From assembly GCA_004558525.1 (NCBI GenBank), contig SFCQ01000018.1, forward strand, positions 1 to 53,260: a stretch of DNA of 53,260 bases, read 5' to 3'. This DNA comes from Clostridiales bacterium (GTDB lineage Bacteria > Bacillota > Clostridia > Christensenellales > CAG-138). The position numbers were made by a program, and so were the translations under genes. This document shows positions 41,163 to 48,302 of the stretch, in pieces (the stretch's first letter is position 1; the number at the start of each line of letters is the position of its first letter). The notes beneath the pieces were generated by a model. That model had not been told where the DNA came from. It ran no database searches and saw nothing but the letters and a program-made list of their open reading frames with translations.

Positions 41163-42086
41163 TCACTGCTTAAACAGGCCCGCCATGTTTCCGGCAAAGC
41201 CGCCGCTCGTATTATAGCCGAGCTTTTTAAGCAAAAAGTTCCTTGCCGCCACCTCTACAACGACGGACAGGTTCCTGCCCGGGCTTACCGGCAGCACCGT
41301 CGTAGCTATATCCACGCCGAGCAGCTCGGTGCGCTTTTCCTTTGCGCCTATGCGCTCGTAATCCGAGGCAGGGTCATACAGCTCAAGATCCATTATAAAA
41401 TCTATGCTCTTTTCATTTACCGCCGCGCCCACGCCGAACAGGTATCTTACGTCAACAACGCCTATTCCCCTGACTTCTATAAGATACTTTGTCGCCTCCG
41501 GCGCGGAGCCTACTATCCTGCCTGCCGCCACCTTTGTTATGCGCACAACATCATCCGCCACCAGCCTGTGGCCCTTGTTTATCATCTCAAGCGCCGTCTC
41601 GCTTTTGCCAAGGCCGCTTTCGCCCCGCATCAATATGCCAACGCCGAACACGTCCATAAGCACGCCGTGTATAAGCATGCTCGGCGCCAGCTTTCTTGAA
41701 AGGAAGTTGCTTATCCTGTGGCCTATCTCGTCCGTTTTCTGCTTTGACAGGAATACGGGCATCTTATGCTCCCTTGCGCAGCTTAAAAGCGCCTTTGGCG
41801 GCATGTTGCCCCTTGCGCACACCATGCACGGCACGGAGTAGGACATGAATCTGCTCATTCTTGCGTACACATCTTCCTCGTCAAGGCCATACAGGTAGTA
41901 CATCTCGCTCATGCCTATTATCTGCACCCTTTTGCTTGAAAAATGGTCGTAATAGCCGGCAAACTGCAAGCCGGGCCTGCCTATCTCGGCGCTTGTGAAA
42001 GTAACGCTGCCCTCCCCCGCTTCAAGCACCTCAAGTTCGAGCTGCTCTGCGATATGCGCTACATCAAGTGTTATCCTATCAGCCAT
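41163..42086 (-). CDS. hprK: HPr kinase/phosphorylase
   Basis: 307 residues. It phosphorylates HPr at Ser46 and removes the phosphate, controlling carbon catabolite repression in Bacillota. The N-terminal domain is of MurF-like fold (LQFAGYYDHFSSKRVQIIG); the kinase domain has the P-loop GESGLGKSETALEMINKGHRLVADDVV (about 152-178, written in part) and the capping segment with RGIGVVDVRYLFGVGA and NLSVVVEVAARN. Ribosome site GGGGAG. Confidence 0.96.
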   Translation of the reverse strand: MADRITLDVAHIAEQLELEVLEAGEGSVTFTSAEIGRPGLQFAGYYDHFSSKRVQIIGMSEMYYLYGLDEEDVYARMSRFMSYSVPCMVCARGNMPPKALLSCAREHKMPVFLSKQKTDEIGHRISNFLSRKLAPSMLIHGVLMDVFGVGILMRGESGLGKSETALEMINKGHRLVADDVVRITKVAAGRIVGSAPEATKYLIEVRGIGVVDVRYLFGVGAAVNEKSIDFIMDLELYDPASDYERIGAKEKRTELLGVDIATTVLPVSPGRNLSVVVEVAARNFLLKKLGYNTSGGFAGNMAGLFKQ

Positions 42087-42118
42087 TCTTATCTCCCCTT
42101 AAAGCCGCGTTTCGTAAC

Positions 42119-42922
42119 TTATCCGGCATGCCTGAGCACTATATTGTCTATGAACCAGGCGGCCGCCATATCCTCGCATTTTGGCAGCACCACGTCCGCT
42201 GCGCTTATCACCTCTTTGTGCGCGTCCCCAACGGCAGCGCCTATGCCTGCGTAGCGTATCATTTCTATATCCAACAGGTTGTCGCCAACGGCGGCTACCT
42301 CGCTCCTTTTTATTCCCATGCTGTCCGCAAGCCACTCAAGCGCGCTGCCCTTGTGCGCGTTTGCCGCGTTGAACTCTATAAACCCGGGTACTGAGCCGGA
42401 TACCTTTAGCCTGCCCTCATACCTTTTGCCAAGCATGGGTATAAGCGCCTCCGCCCTGTCAGGCTCCGTTATAAACAGCACCTTCGGCACGTTATGCCAT
42501 GTTTTTTCGCCGACGAGCGGATCTATGCACCTTGGCAGGTCAAGGCTTTTGCTGTATGCGCTGACATAGGGGTTGTCCCTTGCAAAAACTATGCCGTCCC
42601 CCTGATAAAGATGCGCGTGTACGCCAAGGCTGTCCGCAAGCTTGAAAAGCCCTTTTACCGTATCCGGCTCAAGCTCGGTGGTGTATATGGCCCGTCCCGT
42701 CCTTGTGTCGTTTATCACCGCGCCGCCGTAGTTTATAACCGGCCCCTTAACGCCCATAGCCTTCCATATATAAGATGAGCCAAGGTAGCCCCTTCCTGTT
42801 GCCACGGTGACGAACACGCCCGCAGCCTGCGCCCTTTTTATCGCCTCAAGATTCTTTTCCGGCACGATTCTCGGCTGTTTTGTCAGCGTATCGTCTATGT
42901 CAAATGCCAAAAGCTTTATCAT
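42119..42922 (-). CDS. HAD superfamily hydrolase, Cof subfamily
   Basis: 267 residues. HAD motif I is LLAFDIDDTLTKQ with nucleophile Asp, motif II VTVATGRGY, motif III Lys in HKGSALEWLAD and motif IV AAVGDNLLDIEMI. The large C2 cap between motifs II and III makes it Cof-like; such enzymes dephosphorylate sugar phosphates, nucleotides or pyridoxal phosphate. Its ATG overlaps the uvrC stop by 4 bases. Confidence 0.92.
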   Translation of the reverse strand: MIKLLAFDIDDTLTKQPRIVPEKNLEAIKRAQAAGVFVTVATGRGYLGSSYIWKAMGVKGPVINYGGAVINDTRTGRAIYTTELEPDTVKGLFKLADSLGVHAHLYQGDGIVFARDNPYVSAYSKSLDLPRCIDPLVGEKTWHNVPKVLFITEPDRAEALIPMLGKRYEGRLKVSGSVPGFIEFNAANAHKGSALEWLADSMGIKRSEVAAVGDNLLDIEMIRYAGIGAAVGDAHKEVISAADVVLPKCEDMAAAWFIDNIVLRHAG

Positions 42923-44805
42923 GTTTGATCCTCTTTATCCTTGTTGTCGCCGGCGGCCCCATCGCTTCGTCCGCTTTTGCCGCCATGGAAGTGCTTATGC
43001 ACAGCCTCGGCGCTCGGCCTGTTCATGCCCTTGACAGCCATAAGCTGCTCCAGCGTAGCAGCGGCGATGGCGTCCCGTGTGATAAACGCATCGAACAGCA
43101 GCCGCTTGCGCTTTTCTCCTATGCCCTCTATACCGTCAAGCTCGCTCATAAGCGCGCTGCGCACATGCAGGCTCCTGTGGTAGGATATGGCAAACCTGTG
43201 CGCCTCGTCCCTTACGCGCTGCAAAAAGTGCAGCGCGCCATCGCCCCTTGGCAGTATAACGCTTTGTTCCTGATAGGGCAGTATTATCTCCTCCTTGCGC
43301 TCGGCAAGGCCTATCGCCGGTATAAAGTCCAAACCCTGCTCGTTCAGCACCTCAAGCGCTATGTCAAGCTGCGCCCTGCCGCCGTCGATAACGAGCAGCT
43401 CCGGAAGGGCGGTGAACCTGCTGTCCTCGCTCTTCGCCCGTTCAAACCTTCTTGTAAGGGCCTCCTTCATCGCGGCAAGGTCATCCCCGTTGACCTGCGC
43501 CTTTATTCTGAAGCGCCTGTACTCCTTGGGCGCGGGCTTTGAGTTTATGAACACCACCATGCCGGATACCGTATCCCTGCCCATTATGTGGGAGTTGTCG
43601 AAGCACTCTATCCTGCCCGGTATCTCCTCAATCCCTATGTAGCCGCACAGCCTTGCAAGCGCGCCCTCGCCCCTTTCCCAGGCTCTGTGCTCAAGCTCCC
43701 TCTGCTTCGCTATGGCGTCCATGCCGTTTTTATAGGCAAGCTCCACCTGCTCCGCCTTTTCGCCCCTTGCGGGCTTATGCAGCTCCACCCTGGCTCCCTT
43801 TTGTTGCCTCAGCCACGCCTCAAGCTCGCCGCAGTTGTCCGGCAAATCCCTTACCAATACCTCCTTGGGTATGCTGCCGCTGTCCTGATAGAACTGCTGC
43901 AAAAACGCCTCCATTATGCTGCCGCCCGTCTCGCCGTAGGAATCCATTGCGTAGTGCTGGCTGCCTATCACGTTGCCCCCGCGCACAAAAAGGGCGAATA
44001 TAACGTCGTCCTCCTTGTCCCTTGCCAGCGCAAAAACGTCCCTTTCGGCCCCCGTCTTTACCATTGCGCGCTGCTTTTCGCCCATGCGCTCAACGGCGTC
44101 CGCCCTGTCGCGGTACTGTGCGGCCTTTTCGTATTCCATGCTGTCGCTGGCGCGCTGCATCTCCTGCCTCAGCATGGCGCACACCGGCTCCGTATCCCCC
44201 TCAAGAAAGCTCGCAACGCTTTGCAGAAGCTTATGGTACTCCTCCCGCGTCACCTTGCCGGAACATGGCGCGCAGCACTTGTTGAGGTGATGCATAAGGC
44301 ACGGCCGCTCCCGCCGCGCTATGGCCTTTGCAATATCCTTTTTGCAGTGCCTTACGGGGAATATGTCCCTTATGCAGGACAGCGCGTCCCTCAGCGTCAC
44401 CGCGCTAAGATACGGCCCGAAGTAGCGCGCGCCGTCGTTCCTGGCCCGCCTCACCACCTCGAACCTGGGAAAATCCTGCTTTTCGTCAAGCCGCACATAT
44501 GGAAAATGCTTGTCATCCTTAAGCAGTATATTATAATGCGGCTGCAAGCTCTTCGTCATGGCCGCCTCAAGCGTAAGCGCCTCTGTTTCGTTTGATGTGA
44601 GTATGTATTCAAAGTCCGCGATGTGGCTCACCATCGCCTTCACCTTCGGGCTCATGTTCTTTTGAGAATGGAAATACTGGCGCACGCGGTTTTTTAGGTT
44701 CACCGCCTTGCCTACATATATTATTTCGCCCGCGCTGTTAAGCATGCGGTACACTCCCGGGCTGTCCGGAAGGAGCTTGAGTTTTTCTTCAATAAGCCGG
44801 TTCAT
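42919..44805 (-). CDS. uvrC: excinuclease ABC subunit C
   Basis: 628 residues. UvrC makes both incisions around a DNA lesion in nucleotide excision repair. GIY-YIG domain at the start (PDSPGVYRMLNSAGEIIYVGKA), UVR motif in MEYEKAAQYRDRADAVE, the RNase H-like domain (IECFDNSHIMGRDTVSGMVV, LLVIDGGRAQL) and helix-hairpin-helix repeats at the end (LDGIEGIGEKRKRLL, AVKGMNRPSAEAV). There is no ribosome site; a perfect TATAAT ends 6 bases before the ATG, so translation is probably from a leaderless messenger. Confidence 0.97.
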   Translation of the reverse strand: MNRLIEEKLKLLPDSPGVYRMLNSAGEIIYVGKAVNLKNRVRQYFHSQKNMSPKVKAMVSHIADFEYILTSNETEALTLEAAMTKSLQPHYNILLKDDKHFPYVRLDEKQDFPRFEVVRRARNDGARYFGPYLSAVTLRDALSCIRDIFPVRHCKKDIAKAIARRERPCLMHHLNKCCAPCSGKVTREEYHKLLQSVASFLEGDTEPVCAMLRQEMQRASDSMEYEKAAQYRDRADAVERMGEKQRAMVKTGAERDVFALARDKEDDVIFALFVRGGNVIGSQHYAMDSYGETGGSIMEAFLQQFYQDSGSIPKEVLVRDLPDNCGELEAWLRQQKGARVELHKPARGEKAEQVELAYKNGMDAIAKQRELEHRAWERGEGALARLCGYIGIEEIPGRIECFDNSHIMGRDTVSGMVVFINSKPAPKEYRRFRIKAQVNGDDLAAMKEALTRRFERAKSEDSRFTALPELLVIDGGRAQLDIALEVLNEQGLDFIPAIGLAERKEEIILPYQEQSVILPRGDGALHFLQRVRDEAHRFAISYHRSLHVRSALMSELDGIEGIGEKRKRLLFDAFITRDAIAAATLEQLMAVKGMNRPSAEAVHKHFHGGKSGRSDGAAGDNKDKEDQT

Positions 44806-44811
44806 AAATTT

Positions 44812-44820
44812 ATTATACCA
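44812..44820 (-). promoter_or_regulatory. extended -10 promoter placing transcription start at the uvrC ATG
   Basis: Minus strand TGGTATAAT: extended -10 with perfect TATAAT (44812-44817); AAATTT then ATG. Best -35 is TTGTGT, 18 bases further up. Confidence 0.6.
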
Positions 44821-44849
44821 TCAGTTGACAAGGGGACACAAGGTCAGCC

Positions 44850-44996
44850 TGTCGAAAAGCCCTGGGGTTGTTAAGGGGCGGCAGCCCTTTAAGCTAATTC
44901 CGGCTCTGACGGCATGCACGTCAGAACGGATGAAAACCTTTAGGTTTTCGCAGAGTGTCAAAAAGGTGGCTGGTAGCCACTTTTTCGATACTCTGA
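44850..44996 (-). repeat. hairpin-rich intergenic repeat, copy D (shortened)
   Basis: Reverse orientation, starting about 5 bases after the stop of the ytxC-like gene on the same strand. Order on the minus strand: TCGAAAAAGTGGC-TACCA-GCCACCTTTTTGA, directly CGAAAACC-TAAA-GGTTTTC, TTCTGACG / CGTCAGAG, AAGGGGC-type stem, AACCCCAGGGCTTTTCGACA. The large GGGTTTCGCC / GGCAAAACCC hairpin found in the other copies is missing. It reaches to within about 45 bases of the uvrC start. Confidence 0.92.
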
Positions 44997-45001
44997 AGGT
45001 T

Positions 45002-45547
45002 TTACGGCCCGTCGGTATCATTGTCCGTGCGGATTATGATTATTATATTGCCGCCTTCATCGCAATTCTTGCCGGCCCCTGCAAATTCCCTTATCACAAG
45101 CTGCTCTATTGCGGCTTTTAAGGCGACTATCTTGATAAGCTCCACCGCCTCGCTCATCCTGAACCTGAAAAAGCCCTCTATGTTCAGCGCAGATTCCGTG
45201 CTGAGATAGTCCATAAGCCGTGCGGCGGCGCGGGCGTAGAGCGCGGTACGTCCCATTATGCCCTTAAGCACGGCTATGCCCCTTTTCAGCGCAAGCCGCT
45301 TTTCATCATCGTCTATAGGGTATATCTCAATCTCCTTTTTCAGCTCCATATATGTTATATCCTTCAGCATCAGCCTGCATAATGCCATGCACAGCGTCTC
45401 GATCCCCTCCTCGTCCCTTACGGCAGCCTTAGCGCGTTGCCTGCTTATTGCCTTTACGCCTACTCCCTCGGCATCCCTAAGCCTATCACGCAGAGTGTTC
45501 GCAACGTCTATATCATATTCAAGCGTTTCTAACAAAAATTCCCTCAT
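45002..45547 (-). CDS. YtxC-like sporulation-associated protein
   Basis: 181 residues. The C-terminal part, LMDYLSTESALNIEGFFRFRMSEAVELI (about 120-147, shown in part), resembles the LNLEGFVxFRL segment of YtxC proteins, and ytxC lies beside thrS in Bacillus as this gene lies beside thrS here, though divergent. Much shorter than Bacillus YtxC (about 280). No enzymatic motif or signal peptide; role unknown. Start at MREFLLETLEYD, 5 bases after AGGAGG; the frame upstream of it is unsupported. Confidence 0.55.
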   Translation of the reverse strand: MREFLLETLEYDIDVANTLRDRLRDAEGVGVKAISRQRAKAAVRDEEGIETLCMALCRLMLKDITYMELKKEIEIYPIDDDEKRLALKRGIAVLKGIMGRTALYARAAARLMDYLSTESALNIEGFFRFRMSEAVELIKIVALKAAIEQLVIREFAGAGKNCDEGGNIIIIIRTDNDTDGP

Positions 45548-45625
45548 CGGCCCCTCCTGATGATATAAGCTTCTGCCCCACACTTGCAGCATATTCAAAA
45601 CGGAGCCTTTTTGCCTTTTTTGCTG

Positions 45626-45655
45626 TTGACATCGCCGCCGCGGGAGTATTATAAT
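45626..45655 (+). promoter_or_regulatory. sigma-A promoter of the thrS T-box transcript
   Basis: TTGACA (45626-45631), 18-base spacer, TATAAT (45650-45655), both hexamers perfect. Confidence 0.85.
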
Positions 45656-45661
45656 TCAATA

Positions 45662-45909
45662 CAAATGTTTCCCTCGGGCTAAAGTGGGAAAAGTACCGCG
45701 GAGGATAAGCGAAAGAGAGGCGCGCCAACGGCTGAAAGCGCGCTGCCGAAGCCGCCGCAGGGAAGACCGGCCCGCCACCGTGGGCGCGCAAGGCGCGATA
45801 CAGCCTTATTATGAGTGGGTTTTATACCAATTAGGGTGGAACCGCGGGCGAATAAAGCCGGAGTAAGCTATCGTCCGTCCCTTGCGTTGCTTGGGGCGGG
45901 CGTTTTTTT
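45662..45909 (+). promoter_or_regulatory. T-box riboswitch of thrS
   Basis: Leader of about 250 bases ahead of thrS. The T-box sequence AGGGTGGAACCGCGGG (45833-45848) pairs with the NCCA end of uncharged tRNA. Stem I starts after the promoter with the AGTA-containing loop near 45690. When tRNA-Thr is charged, the terminator (CGTCCGTCCC 45872-45881, GGGGCGGGCG 45893-45902, seven T) forms; uncharged tRNA favours the antiterminator using the ACCGCGGGCG segment. I did not fix the specifier codon position; given thrS it should be a threonine codon (ACC occurs in the expected zone). Confidence 0.92.
45872..45909 (+). terminator. conditional terminator of the thrS T-box
   Basis: Ten-base stem CGTCCGTCCC / GGGGCGGGCG (with G-U pairs), 11-base loop, T7 tail. 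Confidence 0.9.
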
Positions 45910-45960
45910 ATACCCGCCGAACAGTTTTTTATTTACCCATAAGTTTTTAAGGAGGACACC

Positions 45961-47868
45961 ATGAACATCACATTCCCCGATGGCTCCGTCAAGCAGTTTG
46001 AGGACGGCATGACGGCGCTGCAAATAGCCGAGACGATAAGCCCAAGGCTCAAAAAGGCCACCCTTGCCGCCGAGATAGACGGCCGCAGGGAGGACGCTTT
46101 CAGGCCGATACACGGCGACCATAAGCTCAAGCTTCTCACATGGGACGATGAGGACGGCCGCTGGACCATGCGCCACACAGGCAGCCATATATTGGCTCAG
46201 GCCGTAAAGAGGGTGCACCCCGAGGCCAAGCTTGCGATAGGCCCCGCAATAGAGAACGGCTTCTACTATGACTTTGACGCCGAGCCCTTCACTCCGGACG
46301 ATCTTGAGAAGATACAAAAGGAGATGGAGAAGATAATCGCCGAGGCGCTGCCGCTTGAGCGCTTTGAGCTGCCCAGGGACGAGGCCATAGAGTACTTTAA
46401 GCAGAGGGAGGAGCCGTATAAGGTAGAGCTTATAGAGGATCTTCCAAAGGACGCTATAATAAGCTTTTATAAGCAGGGCGACTTCGTTGACCTGTGCGCC
46501 GGCCCTCACGTTGAAACCACGGGCAAGGTAAGATTCGTAAAGCTTATGAGCGTTGCCGGAGCATACTGGCGCGGAAGCGAAAAGAACAAGATGCTCCAGC
46601 GCATATACGGCACGGCGTTTGAAAAGAAGGCCGATCTTGACGAATACATAAACCGCATAGAGGAGGCCAAAAGGCGCGACCACAGGAAGCTCGGCCGCGA
46701 GCTTGGCCTGTTCGCCCTTATGGAGGAAGGCCCCGGCTTCCCGTTCTTCCTGCCCAAGGGAATGGTGCTGAGGAACACCCTGCTCGACTACTGGCATGAG
46801 ATACACAAGCGTTATGGCTACGTTGAGATATCTACGCCTATAATACTCAATCAGGAGCTTTGGCACCGCAGCGGCCACTGGGAGCATTATAAGGACAACA
46901 TGTATACCACCGTTATAGACGGCGAGGATTACGCCATAAAGCCCATGAACTGCCCGGGCGGAATGCTGGTATATAAGACCGAGCCGCACTCCTACCGCGA
47001 GCTGCCGCTCAGGATGGCGGAGCTTGGCCTTGTGCACAGGCATGAGCTTTCCGGCGCGCTGCACGGGCTTTTCCGCGTACGCTGCTTTACGCAGGACGAT
47101 GCGCACATTTTCATGACCTGGGATCAGATGGAGCAGGAGATACAGAACGTTGTAAGGCTGTTTGACGAGGTATATTCCACCTTCGGCCTGACATATCAGA
47201 TAGAGGTCTCCACCATGCCGGAGGACCACATAGGCGAAAAGGAAACATGGGACCTTGCAACGGATACGCTAAAGCGCGCCATAGAGCATATGGGCAAGAG
47301 CTATATTATAAACGAGGGCGACGGCGCATTCTACGGCCCGAAGCTGGACTTCCACCTTTCCGACTCGCTCGGGCGCACATGGCAGTGCGGCACGATACAG
47401 CTGGATATGCAGATGCCGGAGCGCTTTGACCTTGAATATGTGGGCGCGGACGGCGAAAAGCACAGGCCCGTTATGATACACCGCGTGGTGCTTGGCTCCA
47501 TAGAGCGCTTTATCGGCGTAATAACCGAGCATTTTGCGGGCGCGTTCCCGACCTGGCTCGCCCCCGTTCAGGTGAAGGTGCTTGCCATGACCGACCGCAC
47601 TCACGACGCCGCAAAGAGCATAGCCGCAGAGCTTGACGGCATGGGCGTCCGCGTGGAGACCGACCTGCGCAACGAAAAGATAGGCTTCAAGATCCGCGAG
47701 GCGCAGATGCAGCGCATACCGTACATGCTGATAATAGGCGACAAGGAGGTCGAAAACAACGTCGTTGCCGTGCGCAGCCGCAAGGGCGGCGACCTTGGCA
47801 AGATGACGCTTGACGAATTCAAGGCCAAGATAGCCGAGGAGATAAAGACAAGAGCCATAGCCGACTGA
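45961..47868 (+). CDS. thrS: threonyl-tRNA synthetase
   Basis: 635 residues, class II synthetase joining threonine to tRNA-Thr. N-terminal TGS domain (MNITFPDGSVKQFEDGMTAL), editing domain with the HTGSHILAQAV zinc-type motif and YDFD, then the catalytic core: class II motif 1 around FFLPKGMVLRNTLLDYW, motif 2 PMNCPGGMLVYK and FRVRCFTQDDAHIF, motif 3 VLGSIERFIGVITEH, and the anticodon-binding domain PVQVKVLAMTDRTHDAA. AAGGAGG lies 5 bases before ATG. Under T-box control. A hairpin with 29-bp duplication and repeat copy E follow. Confidence 0.98.
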   Translation: MNITFPDGSVKQFEDGMTALQIAETISPRLKKATLAAEIDGRREDAFRPIHGDHKLKLLTWDDEDGRWTMRHTGSHILAQAVKRVHPEAKLAIGPAIENGFYYDFDAEPFTPDDLEKIQKEMEKIIAEALPLERFELPRDEAIEYFKQREEPYKVELIEDLPKDAIISFYKQGDFVDLCAGPHVETTGKVRFVKLMSVAGAYWRGSEKNKMLQRIYGTAFEKKADLDEYINRIEEAKRRDHRKLGRELGLFALMEEGPGFPFFLPKGMVLRNTLLDYWHEIHKRYGYVEISTPIILNQELWHRSGHWEHYKDNMYTTVIDGEDYAIKPMNCPGGMLVYKTEPHSYRELPLRMAELGLVHRHELSGALHGLFRVRCFTQDDAHIFMTWDQMEQEIQNVVRLFDEVYSTFGLTYQIEVSTMPEDHIGEKETWDLATDTLKRAIEHMGKSYIINEGDGAFYGPKLDFHLSDSLGRTWQCGTIQLDMQMPERFDLEYVGADGEKHRPVMIHRVVLGSIERFIGVITEHFAGAFPTWLAPVQVKVLAMTDRTHDAAKSIAAELDGMGVRVETDLRNEKIGFKIREAQMQRIPYMLIIGDKEVENNVVAVRSRKGGDLGKMTLDEFKAKIAEEIKTRAIAD

Positions 47869-47883
47869 CATACACAATGCAAC

Positions 47884-47912
47884 ACGGGCTGCCCACAGGG
47901 CGGCCCATTATT
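47884..47912 (+). repeat. 29-bp direct repeat, left copy (thrS terminator-like hairpin)
   Basis: Identical base for base to 48109-48137. It contains the hairpin GGGCTGCCC-ACA-GGGCGGCCC followed by ATTATT, 15 bases after the thrS stop, so it is probably the original terminator. Confidence 0.95.
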
Positions 47913-48108
47913 CTGTCAAAAAAGTGGCTATTCGCCACTTTTTTGAGTTTTTTCGGGTTTCGCCTCTCGCATTCGCTCCCGGGCGGCAAAACCCGCAAAG
48001 TACGAAAACCTTTAGGGTTTCATCCGTTCTGACGCACATGTCGTCAGAGCCGGATTAAACATAAGGGGCTGCGGCCCCTTATCAACCCGGGGGTTTTTTG
48101 ACGCTCTG
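47913..48108 (+). repeat. hairpin-rich intergenic repeat, copy E
   Basis: 196 bases exactly between the two 29-bp direct repeats. Ends form a 9-bp inverted repeat GTCAAAAAA (47915-47923) and TTTTTTGAC (48094-48102). Internal hairpins: AAAAAAGTGGC-TATTC-GCCACTTTTTT, CGGGTTTCGCC / GGCAAAACCCG (47953-47995), GAAAACC-type stem, TTCTGACG / CGTCAGAG, AAGGGGC / GGCCCCTT, CCCGGGGG. Closest to copies A and B. Confidence 0.94.
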
Positions 48109-48137
48109 ACGGGCTGCCCACAGGGCGGCCCATTATT
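48109..48137 (+). repeat. 29-bp direct repeat, right copy
   Basis: Second exact copy of 47884-47912, directly after repeat element E, 225 bases from the first. Confidence 0.95.
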
Positions 48138-48198
48138 ATGAGCATGCCGGGCTTGCTTTTATAGCTGCCGTTCATGCGTGACGCTCATGCGCATGCAC

Positions 48199-48227
48199 TT
48201 GACAAATTTCTGCTTTGCGGCGATAAT
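48199..48227 (+). promoter_or_regulatory. sigma-A promoter of the SPFH gene
   Basis: TTGACA (48199-48204), 17-base spacer, GATAAT (48222-48227), 75 bases before the start codon. Confidence 0.7.
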
Positions 48228-48302
48228 TGATGCTGTGGGATAATATACTCATATGCATGCTTATAAACAAAAACAATAATTCCATATCAGGAGGAAAAAG
48301 CT

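Noticed and set aside
19165..44860. TGTCGAA words at the repeat ends as Spo0A binding boxes
   Set aside because: Only copies A and D have the exact word; it forms part of the terminator stem, and position behind genes does not fit regulation of initiation.
19135..48108. Repeats as a CRISPR array or integron attC cassettes
   Set aside because: Copies are 6-11 kb apart, lie in both orientations behind housekeeping genes, and no cas genes or integrase are present.
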